From Pseudomonas sp. R5(2019) (GTDB lineage Bacteria > Pseudomonadota > Gammaproteobacteria > Pseudomonadales > Pseudomonadaceae): 64,000 nucleotides of DNA. This document shows positions 1-9,068 of the stretch, piece after piece. The notes under the pieces were generated by a model. That model had not been told where the DNA came from. It did not search any database and was given only the letters and a program-made list of their open reading frames with translations. Every line of letters starts with the position of its first letter. Position 1 is the stretch's first letter. Location of the stretch: contig NZ_JAAAMT010000027.1 of NCBI RefSeq assembly GCF_009905435.1, positions 1 through 64,000 of the forward strand, read 5' to 3'. Both the position numbers and the translations under genes were made by a program.

Positions 1-22
1 TGTGAACGGTTCAGATATTGCC

Positions 23-66
23 GGGGGCCGCTGTGCGGCCCATCGCAGGCTAGCCTTGCTCCTACA
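23..66. repeat. Single REP-type repeat
   Basis: Contains the palindromic GGCCGCTGTGCGGCC stretch followed by the outer segment that ends in GCTCCTAC. The same outer segment recurs at 3061-3150, 28409-28497 and 31948-32087. It is intergenic, and only one half of the usual inverted pair is present. Confidence 0.7.
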
Positions 67-136
67 CGGTCGAACAACGCGGGAGTAGAGTGATAGACCT
101 TGGGGAAACACGGTGAATCACATCTAAGGTGTCGCC

Positions 137-487
137 ATGTCCAAACTCGCAGTGCTGATGCTTGTCTCCGTAAGCTGCTTGAGCGACTCGTGCGGTGTGT
201 CTGCCCAATCCGCTTTTGACGCCATGGACGGTTGGTACAACTCAAATACCGTCGTCTATTACGGCCAGTCGCGATCGCTGTACGGCGGGCCACAGTCGCT
301 GCGCTCACCGCCCCTCCAGCCCTATATTTCCAGCGCACCCGCCACTTTTATCCCGGTCGCCAACGCGCATGAGTTTGCCGACTCGCGCCTGCCGGTGGTG
401 GTCGACAAGCGCCCGCGAGTGCTGATTCGCACCTATGACCCCAGCCTCGGCGTCTATATCGACACTGAGGTCCGTGACCCTCGTTGA
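137..487 (+). CDS. Small exported hypothetical protein
   Basis: 116 residues, not recognised. Residues 1-24 look like a signal peptide: a Lys near the start, a hydrophobic stretch, then VSA-QS as a cleavage site. The mature part is rich in Ser, Pro and Tyr and has no domain I know. The ATG has only a weak Shine-Dalgarno upstream (TAAGGTG). It stands alone, convergent with the DUF1615 lipoprotein gene 27 bp away. Codon use resembles its neighbours, so it is probably real, but the function is unknown. Confidence 0.6.
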   Translation: MSKLAVLMLVSVSCLSDSCGVSAQSAFDAMDGWYNSNTVVYYGQSRSLYGGPQSLRSPPLQPYISSAPATFIPVANAHEFADSRLPVVVDKRPRVLIRTYDPSLGVYIDTEVRDPR

Positions 488-514
488 AGTGCCACTGCTC
501 GCTGAGCGTCTTCT

Positions 515-1606
515 CTAACGGGCGCGGGCCAGGCAACGCACACGCCGGTCGTCGACGCGCTTGGCAAACCAGGCCGTGGTCAACCGCCGGGTGATTTTCG
601 GGCTCTCCAGTTTGATCACCGGCAGCATCTGCCGTGGCAAGGGCTTGCGCTCGGCCTTGTCGGCCAGGGCAAACACCCGCTCGTACAGGGTGGTGTCGGC
701 AAAGTCGGCCAAATCCCCCTCTTCCAACTGTCGACGAATCGTCCAGTTGCTCATGTCCATGCGCTTGCCCAATGTGCGTACCGCCAACTCGGTCGCCCCC
801 GGCAATGCCGAGCCATGCAAAATCAGGTCGCCATCCAGTTCCAACGCAATACCCGAGGCGCGGCTGACGGCATTCTGGAAGGCGGCATTACGACTGGCGT
901 ACCAACCGACATTGAAATCAGCGAAGCGGTAGATCGATTTATCGTAGGGTGCCGCATAGCCCAACAAGTGCAGGATGCCGAAATACAGGCCGCCGCGACG
1001 GGTAAAGACTTCCTGCCGAATCGTGCCTTGCACCGGATACGGGTAGCCTTGGGCATGCTTTTCGGCAAAGGCGATGCTCACTTGCATGGGGCCGCCGGTC
1101 TGCACCGGATTGAGGCTGCCAAACAAGGTCTGCCCCAGCGGCGCCATGCCGATAAAGTCGTCGAACATCTTGCTCAACTCCTTCTCGCTGCGCACGCTGT
1201 CGAGCCGTTGGTTGTAGGTCTTGCCGTCCGGCGAACGCAGTTGCAAGGCGCCGCGCACCAACAGGTCAGGTACGTGCATCTTGGCTGCGCGGCGGTCGAT
1301 TTCCTGGCGGGCGATGCGTGGCAACCCGGGCACTTTGGGGTCGGCCTGGAAGGTCGACTCCTGTTCAGTGACCGCCACAACCGAGCAGAGGTTCTCCTTG
1401 CTCGGTTTCAGGCTTTGCGCCGCGAACGCCGCATAGATATCGGTGGCCCAGCCCTGACGGTCGGACGCCTGGGACGGCAGCAGGCGCACAATCAGCTTGC
1501 GCACCTCATCCGGGGTCGGCTCGGGCGCTTCCTGGCGCAACGAGCCGCAGCCGGCCAGCACCACAAAGGCGGTCAGGGCGGTGAGCCGCAGCGCAGTGAT
1601 GCTCAC
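515..1606 (-). CDS. DUF1615 family lipoprotein
   Basis: 363 residues. The N-terminus has a hydrophobic segment and the lipobox LAGC (Cys20), so the protein should be a membrane-anchored periplasmic lipoprotein. The body matches the DUF1615 family as I know it, with a lysozyme-like feel (TEQESTFQADP near residue 83 and later RRGGLYFGILHLLGY), but no enzymatic activity is established. It starts 4 bp after the gor stop codon on the same strand, so the two are very likely cotranscribed. A role in the cell envelope is inference only. Confidence 0.8.
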   Translation of the reverse strand: MSITALRLTALTAFVVLAGCGSLRQEAPEPTPDEVRKLIVRLLPSQASDRQGWATDIYAAFAAQSLKPSKENLCSVVAVTEQESTFQADPKVPGLPRIARQEIDRRAAKMHVPDLLVRGALQLRSPDGKTYNQRLDSVRSEKELSKMFDDFIGMAPLGQTLFGSLNPVQTGGPMQVSIAFAEKHAQGYPYPVQGTIRQEVFTRRGGLYFGILHLLGYAAPYDKSIYRFADFNVGWYASRNAAFQNAVSRASGIALELDGDLILHGSALPGATELAVRTLGKRMDMSNWTIRRQLEEGDLADFADTTLYERVFALADKAERKPLPRQMLPVIKLESPKITRRLTTAWFAKRVDDRRVRCLARAR

Positions 1607-1610
1607 GGCG

Positions 1611-2966
1611 TCAGGCCACAGGCGTGCGTAAAGTCACGAACTCTTCCGCCGCGGTCGGGTGCACACCGATGGTTTCATCGAACAGCTGCTTCGTCGCACC
1701 GGCCTTGAGCGCAATGGCCAGGCCCTGAACGATCTCGCCAGCATCCGGACCAACCATATGGCAACCCAGCACCTTGTCGGATTTCTTGTCGACCACCAGC
1801 TTCATCAGCGTGCGTTCCTGGCACTCGGTGAGGGTCAGCTTCATCGGCCGGAAACGGCTTTCGAACAGCACCACGTCGTGGCCCTGCTCCCGCGCCTGCT
1901 CCTCGGTCAAGCCGACGGTACCAATCGGCGGCTGGCTGAACACGGCCGTCGGGATGTGCAGGTAATCGACCTTGCGGTACTGCTCGGGTTGGAACAACCG
2001 GCGGGCCACCGCCATGCCTTCGGCCAGCGCCACGGGGGTGAGCTGCACCCGACCAATCACGTCGCCGATGGCCAGGATCGACGGTTCAGCGGTTTCGTAT
2101 TGGTCGTTGACCTCGACAAAGCCGCGCTCGTCGAATCTCACGCCAGTGTGTTCCAGGCCCAGGTTGTCGAGCATCGGCCGACGCCCGGTGGCATAGAAGA
2201 CGCAGTCGGTTTCAAGGCTGCGGCCGTCCTTGAGTGTGACCTTCAGGCTGCCGTCTGCCTGCTTGTCAATGCGCTGGATATCGGCATTGAACTGCAGGTC
2301 CATGCCGCGTTTGGTCAGTTCTTCCTGCAGGTGTTTGCGCACCGAAATATCGAAGCCGCGCAGGAACAATTCACGGCGGTAGAGCAAGGTGGTTTCGGCA
2401 CCAAGGCCTTCGAAGATGCCGGCGAATTCCACGGCGATATAACCGCCGCCGACCACGATCACGCGCTTGGGCAGCGTCTTGAGGAAGAATGCCTCGTTGG
2501 AGCTGATGGCATGCTCGCGTCCCGGAATCTCGGGAATCTGCGGCCAGCCGCCGGTGGCGATCAGAATTTTTTTAGCAGTGAAGCGCTGGCCATTGACTTC
2601 AACCTGGTGCGGGTCGATCAGGCGGGCATGGCCTTCGTGCAGGGTAACGCCGCTGTTGACCAGCAGATTGCGGTAGATGCCGTTGAGGCGTTCGATCTCA
2701 CGGTTTTTGTTGGCGATCAGCGTTGCCCAGTCAAAGCCCGCTTCATCCAGCGACCAGCCAAAGCCCTTGGCGTGCTCGAAGTCATCGGCAAAGTGGGCGC
2801 CATAGACCAGCAACTTTTTCGGCACGCAGCCGACGTTTACACAGGTACCGCCCAGATAGCGGCTTTCGGCGACGGCCACTTTGGCGCCGAATCCCGCCGC
2901 GAAGCGCGCGGCACGGACACCACCGGAACCGGCGCCGATTACAAACAGGTCAAAATCGTAGGCCAT
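1611..2966 (-). CDS. gor: Glutathione-disulfide reductase
   Basis: 451 residues, the usual length. This cytoplasmic flavoenzyme reduces oxidised glutathione with NADPH. Visible features: FAD-binding GAGSGG at residues 11-16, redox-active disulfide CVNVGC (Cys42 and Cys47) in the pyridine nucleotide-disulfide oxidoreductase signature, a second dinucleotide-binding motif GGGYIAVE in the middle, and the C-terminal HPTAAEE box that supplies the catalytic His-Glu pair. The ATG is preceded by an AAGGAGAAAG ribosome site. It leads a short operon with the DUF1615 lipoprotein. A thioredoxin-like paralogue is unlikely given the C-terminal box. Confidence 0.95.
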   Translation of the reverse strand: MAYDFDLFVIGAGSGGVRAARFAAGFGAKVAVAESRYLGGTCVNVGCVPKKLLVYGAHFADDFEHAKGFGWSLDEAGFDWATLIANKNREIERLNGIYRNLLVNSGVTLHEGHARLIDPHQVEVNGQRFTAKKILIATGGWPQIPEIPGREHAISSNEAFFLKTLPKRVIVVGGGYIAVEFAGIFEGLGAETTLLYRRELFLRGFDISVRKHLQEELTKRGMDLQFNADIQRIDKQADGSLKVTLKDGRSLETDCVFYATGRRPMLDNLGLEHTGVRFDERGFVEVNDQYETAEPSILAIGDVIGRVQLTPVALAEGMAVARRLFQPEQYRKVDYLHIPTAVFSQPPIGTVGLTEEQAREQGHDVVLFESRFRPMKLTLTECQERTLMKLVVDKKSDKVLGCHMVGPDAGEIVQGLAIALKAGATKQLFDETIGVHPTAAEEFVTLRTPVA

Positions 2967-3017
2967 GTCTTTCTCCTTGGCAGGGTTCCAAGCATACCGT
3001 TCACATTGCGAAAGGAA

Positions 3018-3045
3018 ACAAAAAAGCCACCCGAAGGTGGCTCAG
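3018..3045 (-). terminator. Rho-independent terminator of galU
   Basis: Read on the minus strand, a GAGCCACC-TTCG-GGTGGC hairpin is followed by a run of six T. It lies downstream of the galU stop codon with a REP pair between them. Confidence 0.85.
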
Positions 3046-3060
3046 ATCGAAGCCAAACCC

Positions 3061-3150
3061 CGTAGGAGCAAGGCTTGCCTGCGATGAAGGCGCTGCGGTT
3101 TCTCAGGAGAATCGCGTCATCGTTCATCGCGGGCGAGCCCGGCTCCTACG
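3061..3150. repeat. Inverted REP pair
   Basis: Two inverted copies, CGTAGGAGCAAGGCTTGCC at the left and GGGCGAGCCCGGCTCCTACG at the right, enclose about 50 bp. Located between galU and its terminator. Confidence 0.8.
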
Positions 3151-3175
3151 GTTGGATGCAGCAGCATCCGAGTAA

Positions 3176-4015
3176 TCAGTAGGCCTTGCCGGTTTTGTAG
3201 AAGTTTTCGAAGCAGAAGTTGGTCGCGTCGATGTAGCCTTCAGCGCCACCGCAGTCGAAACGCTTGCCCTTGAATTTGTAGGCCATAACGCAGCCGTTCT
3301 GGGCCTGCTTCATCAGGGCGTCGGTGATCTGGATTTCACCGCCCTTGCCTGGCTCGGTTTGTTCGATCAGGTCGAAGATGTCCGGGGTCAGGATGTAGCG
3401 ACCGATAATGGCCAGGTTCGATGGTGCATCTTCCGGTTTTGGCTTCTCGACCATGCTGTGCACGCGGTAGATGTCGTCACGGATCATCTCGCCGGCGATC
3501 ACACCGTACTTGTTGGTTTCCTGCGGATCGACTTCCTGAATGGCGACGATCGAGCAGCGGAACTGCTTGTACAGCTTGACCATCTGGGTCAGGACGCCGT
3601 CGTCGTCCAGGTTGACGCACAGGTCGTCCGCCAGCACCACGGCGAACGGTTCGTCGCCGATCAATGGACGGCCGGTCAGGATCGCGTGGCCCAGGCCTTT
3701 CATTTCGGTCTGACGGGTGTAGGAGAACGAGCACTCGTCCAGCAGGCGACGGATGCCGACCAGGTATTTTTCCTTGTCGGTGCCCTTGATCTGGTTTTCC
3801 AGCTCATAGCTGATGTCGAAGTGGTCTTCCAGGGCGCGTTTGCCGCGACCCGTCACGATGGAAATCTCGGTGAGGCCCGCTTCCAGGGCCTCTTCAACGC
3901 CATACTGAATCAATGGCTTGTTGACGACCGGCAGCATTTCCTTGGGCATCGCCTTGGTCGCAGGGAGGAAGCGAGTGCCGTATCCGGCGGCAGGGAACAA
4001 GCATTTCTTGATCAT
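3176..4015 (-). CDS. galU: UTP--glucose-1-phosphate uridylyltransferase
   Basis: 279 residues from the ATG at 4015, the family's normal length. It makes UDP-glucose from UTP and glucose-1-phosphate for exopolysaccharide and LPS core synthesis in the cytoplasm. The nucleotidyltransferase signature AAGYGTRFLPATKAMPKEM starts near residue 7, and VEKP and the GGEIQITDA motif follow later. An upstream start at 4030 is possible, but the MIKK start matches the known family N-terminus. It is monocistronic, with its own terminator downstream. Confidence 0.95.
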   Translation of the reverse strand: MIKKCLFPAAGYGTRFLPATKAMPKEMLPVVNKPLIQYGVEEALEAGLTEISIVTGRGKRALEDHFDISYELENQIKGTDKEKYLVGIRRLLDECSFSYTRQTEMKGLGHAILTGRPLIGDEPFAVVLADDLCVNLDDDGVLTQMVKLYKQFRCSIVAIQEVDPQETNKYGVIAGEMIRDDIYRVHSMVEKPKPEDAPSNLAIIGRYILTPDIFDLIEQTEPGKGGEIQITDALMKQAQNGCVMAYKFKGKRFDCGGAEGYIDATNFCFENFYKTGKAY

Positions 4016-4255
4016 AAATGTCCTTAACAAGGGCGGTGCTTACGAGATTCGGCGAAGTCTAATCAGCCGGGTCTTGTCTGACAATGCCCGGGATCAAAGC
4101 AAATCGATGCCATCATAGAGAAATACGCGAAGGGATAGTTCCCTTAACCACTAAATATTCAAACGGCTGACGAATGCACCGACACGTGCCGCTATACCGG
4201 CAGCGGAGGATGCTATAGCATAACGCCACTTCCCCTTCCCTTTACGTGGGTGTCC

Positions 4256-4540
4256 ATGAGCAAATCGCTGGCACTTTTGGTCGTGCTGAGCCTGACGGGT
4301 TGCGCAACCGCGTCAACGACCTATTTGAATGACGGCAAGCCGGGGCTGCAGATCGATTGCTCCGGCGAGGCCATGTCCTGGGAAAGTTGCTACGACAAGG
4401 CGCAAGCGTCGTGCGCGCCGCACAGTTACGACATCATCGGCACCGACGGCACGCCTGCCCTGAAGGAAAGCGACAAGACGCTGGGGCAGGACGTTGGGAA
4501 CTACAAGAGCCGTAGCCTGGTGGTGCAGTGCAGAAAGTGA
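4256..4540 (+). CDS. Small lipoprotein, hypothetical
   Basis: 94 residues from the ATG at 4256; a GTG at 4250 would add two. The N-terminus is a classic lipoprotein signal ending in the lipobox LTGC. The mature part contains four Cys (DCSGE, ESCYDKA, ASCAPH and VVQCRK near the C-terminus) and resembles short pseudomonad lipoproteins of unknown function with a YDIIG...G segment. The Cys may form disulfides in the periplasm (inference). It is monocistronic, with a REP pair directly downstream. Confidence 0.75.
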   Translation: MSKSLALLVVLSLTGCATASTTYLNDGKPGLQIDCSGEAMSWESCYDKAQASCAPHSYDIIGTDGTPALKESDKTLGQDVGNYKSRSLVVQCRK

Positions 4541-4554
4541 TGCTGAACGGGGAT

Positions 4555-4643
4555 TGTGGGAGCGGATTTATCCGCGAATAGCTTCACCACGGTATGTCAG
4601 GCGAACCGCGGCAAGGCTATTCGCGGATAAATCCGCTCCCACA
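4555..4643. repeat. Perfect inverted REP pair
   Basis: Two 28-bp arms (4555-4582 and 4616-4643) are exact reverse complements carrying the GGAGCGGATTTATCCGCGAA core. They are separated by 33 bp, between the small lipoprotein gene and the convergent sohB gene. Confidence 0.9.
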
Positions 4644-4689
4644 TCAAGATTCAAATCTGCACTGTGCAAATTGCATAGAGGTACATGCC

Positions 4690-5718
4690 CTACCAGAACC
4701 GCTGCTGGCTCAGTTTGCCCCAGGCCTTGATCACGGCGCCCTCGATCGAATGTGCCACCGCCACGCCCATGCGCTCTTGCAGGCTTTTGCGCTCGGCATA
4801 GTGCAGGTGAAACAGCTCCGCCTCACGTGCCCGCTCCGACAGGTATTCATCGCTGGTTTTCAGCTCGTCTACCAGCTGCTTGTTCAGCGCCGCGATCCCC
4901 AGCCAGACCTCACCGGTCGCCACTTGGTTGATGTCCAGCTGCGGGCGGTAGTGGGTGACGAAATTCTTGAACAACTCGTGGGTGACTTCCAGATCTTCCT
5001 GGAACTTCTCTCGGCCTTTTTCGGTGTTCTCGCCAAACACCGTCAAGGTGCGCTTGTACTCGCCGGCGGTCAGCACTTCAAAGTCGATGTCATGCTTTTT
5101 CAGCAGACGATTAACGTTGGGCAACTGCGCCACCACACCGATCGAACCGAGGATGGCAAAGGGTGCGCTGATAATCTTCTCGCCGATGCAGGCCATCATG
5201 TAGCCGCCGCTGGCCGCGACCTTGTCGATGCAGACCGTCAACGGAACACCCGCCTGGCGTATGCGCGCCAACTGCGAAGAGGCCAAGCCATAGCTGTGGA
5301 CCATGCCGCCACCGCTTTCCAGGCGCAGCACCACTTCGTCGCGCGGGGTAGCGAGGGTCAGCAGCGCGGTGATTTCGTGGCGCAGGCTGTCAGTGGCCGA
5401 GGCCTTGATATCGCCGTCGAAATCCAGCACGAACACCCGCGACTTGCTGTCGCCCTTCTGGGTTTTCTTCTGTTTTTTCTCGGTCTTGCCCTGTTCCTTG
5501 CGCAAGGCCTTGAGCTGATCCTTGTTCAGCAGGGTGCTTTCCAGGCGCTCACGCAAGCCTTTATAGAAGTCGTTGAGGCGGGTCACCTGCAACTGCCCCG
5601 ATGACTTGCGCCGCCCCTTGGAACGCAGCGAGGCAACGGCGGCCAGCACCACGATGATCGCCACCACCAGGGTCACGATCTTGGCCAGAAAGCTTGCGTA
5701 TTCAGCAAGAAACTCCAC
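4690..5718 (-). CDS. sohB: SohB-type inner-membrane serine protease
   Basis: 342 residues, family S49. One N-terminal membrane segment (about residues 10-30) is followed by a charged Lys/Glu/Gln-rich linker (residues 50-92) and then the protease domain. The Ser/Lys dyad is visible: Ser170 in AASGGYMMAC and Lys222 in AGEYKRTL. The protein should face the periplasm and degrade or process membrane or exported proteins, and overproduction in E. coli suppresses htrA defects. It is a single gene, divergent from the histidine phosphatase. The N-terminal domain and length fit SohB rather than SppA. Confidence 0.92.
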   Translation of the reverse strand: MEFLAEYASFLAKIVTLVVAIIVVLAAVASLRSKGRRKSSGQLQVTRLNDFYKGLRERLESTLLNKDQLKALRKEQGKTEKKQKKTQKGDSKSRVFVLDFDGDIKASATDSLRHEITALLTLATPRDEVVLRLESGGGMVHSYGLASSQLARIRQAGVPLTVCIDKVAASGGYMMACIGEKIISAPFAILGSIGVVAQLPNVNRLLKKHDIDFEVLTAGEYKRTLTVFGENTEKGREKFQEDLEVTHELFKNFVTHYRPQLDINQVATGEVWLGIAALNKQLVDELKTSDEYLSERAREAELFHLHYAERKSLQERMGVAVAHSIEGAVIKAWGKLSQQRFW

Positions 5719-5928
5719 GGTATCTCCTTACAGGCTATGCGCCCCCTATACATTGGGGCAGGTATTGGGCTCCAGCATACCGGCGCAACCAGGGCTCTGC
5801 CAGTCATGGGAAATACGCGGCAATCCTGTTCAAACAGTCTTTTCAAACGAGCGTATGTTTTTTCATTGACAGGTCAAGGCCATCCTCATAACCTCGCAAA
5901 ACCTTCAACGTACCGGGACGACGCGGAC

Positions 5929-6639
5929 GTGGGCAGCATCTATTTCATACGACATGGTCAGGCCTCCTTTGGTGCCGATGACTACGATGTCCTCTCAAGC
6001 CTGGGTCAGCATCAAGCGCACGTACTGGGCGAGCACCTGGCCAACCTGGGCCTGCGCCTGGACCGTTGCCTGGCCGGTGGCCTGCGCCGCCAGCAAGACA
6101 CCGCGCGCCTGGCATTGGCACCGATGCGCGCCGCTGGCCTTGAAATCCCTGTGCTGGAAATCGATGCGGCCTTCAATGAGTTCGATGCCGACGCAGTGAT
6201 TCGCGCGCTGCTGCCGGGCCTGTTGCCCAGCGAGCCCAACGCGCTTCATATCCTGAAAAATGCCCGCGACAATCGTGGCGAGTTCCAGCGTCTCTTCGCG
6301 CTGCTGGTCGCTCGCTGGCACGCCGGTGAGCACGATACGCCCGAATTGGAAAGCTGGCGCGGGTTTGTCGAGCGGGTCCAGGGGGGCCTGGCACGCATTC
6401 TCGAGCTCGCCGAATCGAACCACAATATCGCTGTGTTCACCTCCGGCGGCACCATCGCTGCCCTGCTCCACCTGATTACCGGAATGACTGCCGCCCAAGC
6501 CTTCGCGCTGAACTGGCAGATCATCAACACCTCGTTGAGCCAGTTCAAGTTTCGTGGCAACGAGGTGGTAATGGCTTCCTTCAACGGCCAGACTCACCTG
6601 CAACTGTTGAAGGCCCCGGAACTCATCACCTACCGCTGA
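5929..6639 (+). CDS. Histidine phosphatase family protein
   Basis: 236 residues from the GTG at 5929; the reading frame is open further upstream, but the family's IYFIRHGQASFG motif sits right after this start. The catalytic RHG is present near residue 7. The second box, usually HGG, reads TSGGTIAAL, so the second catalytic His is replaced by Ser. Variants with SGG occur in acyl-chain-associated members, and activity may differ from phosphoglycerate mutases. It heads a run with an SCP2 protein, a phosphotransferase and an SDR, which suggests lipid or acyl-CoA metabolism. Confidence 0.8.
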   Translation: MGSIYFIRHGQASFGADDYDVLSSLGQHQAHVLGEHLANLGLRLDRCLAGGLRRQQDTARLALAPMRAAGLEIPVLEIDAAFNEFDADAVIRALLPGLLPSEPNALHILKNARDNRGEFQRLFALLVARWHAGEHDTPELESWRGFVERVQGGLARILELAESNHNIAVFTSGGTIAALLHLITGMTAAQAFALNWQIINTSLSQFKFRGNEVVMASFNGQTHLQLLKAPELITYR

Positions 6640-6693
6640 GTCCGGCCAATGGCGACCGAAGCGGTCGCTGGAACCCAAGAAAAAGGATCGAAC

Positions 6694-7011
6694 ATGACCT
6701 CCGTAGCCGATGCCGTTCAAGCAATGAAAACCAAGTTCAACCCAAGCGCTGCTGCCGGTCTGGACCTGGTGTTCGGCTTCAACATTACCGACGAAGACAA
6801 GCACTACGCGCTGATTGTCAAGGACGGAACCTGCGACCTGCAGGAAGGTGTAAACCCCGACGCCAACGTGACCCTGGTCATGGACGCCGAAACCCTCAAG
6901 GGTATCGTCAGCGGCGAAACCGACGGCATGCAGGCTTTCATGAGCGGCAAGCTGCGCGCCGAAGGCGACATGATGCTGGCCATGAAGCTCAGCGAGCTGT
7001 TCCCGGTCTGA
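6694..7011 (+). CDS. SCP2 sterol-binding domain protein
   Basis: 105 codons in total (about 104 residues). The whole protein is a single SCP2 fold (lipid or acyl-CoA-binding pocket): hydrophobic strands around VFGFNI, the conserved DANVTLVMDAETL core, and GKLRAEGDMMLAMKLSELF at the end. The ATG at 6694 has a good AAAGGA ribosome site; a start further upstream at 6649 lacks one. It lies 54 bp after the phosphatase and is closed by a strong terminator. The likely job is presenting fatty acyl substrates to nearby enzymes (inference). Confidence 0.88.
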   Translation: MTSVADAVQAMKTKFNPSAAAGLDLVFGFNITDEDKHYALIVKDGTCDLQEGVNPDANVTLVMDAETLKGIVSGETDGMQAFMSGKLRAEGDMMLAMKLSELFPV

Positions 7012-7030
7012 GTCGTCCACTGGATGCATG

Positions 7031-7065
7031 AAAAACCGAAGCCTTCCGCGCTTCGGTTTTTTTTT
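7031..7065 (+). terminator. Rho-independent terminator after SCP2 gene
   Basis: An AAAACCGAAG/CTTCGGTTTT stem with a CCTTCCGCG loop runs into nine T. It separates the SCP2 gene from the phosphotransferase gene. Confidence 0.92.
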
Positions 7066-7197
7066 GCGCCAAGCCTCATCAGGACGGTTGATCGGGCTGC
7101 AACACGGTCACCTATAAGAGTGCTTTCGCGCTTGTTGGCGGGTCTGCCGCACATTAGATTGATCAATAATCTCGAGCCACATTCATAAGGGACAAGC

Positions 7198-8265
7198 ATG
7201 GCGTTTACTGACCAGTCCACCCGTATCCGTGCCGGCGAAGAGCTTGATGCCGCCCTGATCGATCCGTACCTGAAGGCCCGCATTCCGGGGCTTGCCGGCA
7301 CGCCGACGATCAGTCAGTTTCCGGGCGGCGCCTCGAACCTGACCTACCTGCTCGAATACCCGGGCCGGGAATTCGTCCTGCGGCGCCCGCCCTTCGGGCA
7401 CAAGGCCAAATCGGCCCACGACATGGGCCGCGAGTTCCGCATCCTGAACCAGCTCTACAGCGGATTTCCCTATTGCCCCATGGCCTACGTGCACTGCACC
7501 GACGAGTCGGTGATCGGCGCCGAATTCTATGTGATGGACCGGGTCAAGGGCGTGATCCTGCGCTCCGACATGCCACCGGAGTTGAACCTGGATGCCCGGC
7601 GGACCGAGGCCCTGTGCAAGAGCTTTATCGACACATTGGTCGAACTGCACCAGGTCGACTACAACGCCTGCGGCCTGGCCGACCTGGGCAAGCCCGAAGG
7701 CTATGTGCGGCGCCAGATCAGTGGCTGGAGCAACCGCTATGAAAAGGCCCTGACCCCCGACGCCCCCCACTGGGAAGCGGTCAAGGCCTGGCTGGTCGAC
7801 AAGATGCCGGCCGACCATCCGCGCCCTGCCATCGTCCACAATGACTACCGCTTCGACAACGTGATCCTGGATGCGGCCAACCCGATGAAGATCATCGGCG
7901 TACTGGATTGGGAGCTGACCACCCTTGGCGACCCGCTGATGGACCTGGGCAATACCCTCGCCTACTGGATCGAAACCCGGGACCCTGCGCCGGTGCAGCT
8001 GATGCGACGCCAGCCCAGCAACGCGCCGGGAATGCTGACCCGCCGCGAGTTTGTCGACTACTACGCCGAGCGCTCGGGGATTGCGATCGATAACTACGAC
8101 TTCTACTACACCTACGGCCTGTTCCGCCTGGCCGGTATCGTGCAGCAGATCTACTACCGTTTTTACCATGGCCAGACCCAGGACAAGCGCTTCGCGCAGT
8201 TCATTCACATGAACAAGCTGCTCGAGCAAATGAGCCTGAACGTCATCGACAAATCCAGCCTTTGA
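7198..8265 (+). CDS. APH/ACAD10-like phosphotransferase
   Basis: 355 residues. Kinase-like fold of the aminoglycoside/choline phosphotransferase superfamily, in the group fused to acyl-CoA dehydrogenases in animals (ACAD10/11). Visible: the glycine-rich GGASNLTYL loop near residue 42, Lys in RRPPFGHKAK, the catalytic loop VHNDYRFDN near residue 215, and the metal-binding DWELTTLGDP shortly after. ACAD10/11 relatives phosphorylate 4-hydroxyacyl-CoA. It is followed 25 bp later by an SDR gene on the same strand, so both probably act on acyl substrates. The antibiotic-resistance annotation of such genes is misleading. Confidence 0.87.
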   Translation: MAFTDQSTRIRAGEELDAALIDPYLKARIPGLAGTPTISQFPGGASNLTYLLEYPGREFVLRRPPFGHKAKSAHDMGREFRILNQLYSGFPYCPMAYVHCTDESVIGAEFYVMDRVKGVILRSDMPPELNLDARRTEALCKSFIDTLVELHQVDYNACGLADLGKPEGYVRRQISGWSNRYEKALTPDAPHWEAVKAWLVDKMPADHPRPAIVHNDYRFDNVILDAANPMKIIGVLDWELTTLGDPLMDLGNTLAYWIETRDPAPVQLMRRQPSNAPGMLTRREFVDYYAERSGIAIDNYDFYYTYGLFRLAGIVQQIYYRFYHGQTQDKRFAQFIHMNKLLEQMSLNVIDKSSL

Positions 8266-8290
8266 TCGGCGATTACAACAAGGAAAAACC

Positions 8291-9058
8291 ATGTCCAAGA
8301 CGCAGTTGTTCGACCTCGACGGCAAGATCGCTTTCGTCTCCGGCGCCAGCCGGGGTATCGGCGAGGCCATTGCCAGGTTGCTGGCCCAGCAAGGCGCCCA
8401 TGTCATTGTCTCGAGCCGCAAGCTCGAAGGCTGCCAGCACGTGGCGGACGCCATCATTGCCGACGGCGGCAAAGCCACTGCCATCGCCTGCCACATCGGT
8501 GAAATGCAGCAAATCAGCGAAGTATTTGCCGGCATCCGCGAACAGTTCGGCCGACTGGATATCCTGGTCAACAACGCCGCCACCAACCCGCAGTTCTGCA
8601 ATGTGCTGGACACCGACCTGGGCGCCTTCCAGAAGACCGTCGATGTGAACATTCGTGGCTACTTCTTCATGTCGGTCGAAGCCGGCAAGCTGATGCGTGA
8701 CCACGGCGGTGGCAGCATCATCAACGTGGCCTCGATCAATGGTGTTTCGCCCGGCGAGTTCCAGGGCATCTACTCGGTGACCAAGGCGGCGGTGATCAAC
8801 ATGACCAAGGTCTTCGCCAAGGAGTGCGCCCAGTTCGGCATCCGTTGCAATGCCTTGCTGCCAGGCCTGACCGACACCAAGTTTGCCTCAGCGCTGGTCA
8901 AGAACGATGCGATTCTCAACGTTGCACTGCAGCGCATTGCGCTCAAACGCGTTGCCGCACCGGAGGAAATGGCCGGCGCTGTGCTGTACCTCGCCAGCGA
9001 TGCTTCCAGCTACACCACAGGTGTGGCGTTGAATGTCGATGGTGGTTTCCTGTCCTGA
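8291..9058 (+). CDS. SDR family oxidoreductase
   Basis: 255 residues, the classical short-chain dehydrogenase length. The cofactor motif GASRGIGE is near residue 17, NNAA near residue 95, the catalytic Ser is in NVASINGVS, and the YSVTK box has Tyr and Lys near residues 161 and 165. The C-terminal GGFLS matches FabG-like members. The substrate is not determined; coupling with the phosphotransferase suggests a hydroxyacyl-CoA or similar. RBS CAAGGAAAAA precedes the ATG. A hairpin terminator follows. Confidence 0.88.
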   Translation: MSKTQLFDLDGKIAFVSGASRGIGEAIARLLAQQGAHVIVSSRKLEGCQHVADAIIADGGKATAIACHIGEMQQISEVFAGIREQFGRLDILVNNAATNPQFCNVLDTDLGAFQKTVDVNIRGYFFMSVEAGKLMRDHGGGSIINVASINGVSPGEFQGIYSVTKAAVINMTKVFAKECAQFGIRCNALLPGLTDTKFASALVKNDAILNVALQRIALKRVAAPEEMAGAVLYLASDASSYTTGVALNVDGGFLS

Positions 9059-9068
9059 TTGCACCTTT

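Noticed and set aside
4555..4643. Regularly spaced palindromes considered as a CRISPR array
   Set aside because: Only two inverted copies occur per site, scattered between genes, with no direct repeats of constant spacing and no cas genes. They are REP elements.
7198..8265. Aminoglycoside resistance gene
   Set aside because: The APH-like fold is present, but sequence features and the neighbouring SDR and SCP2 genes match the ACAD10/11-type acyl-linked kinases.
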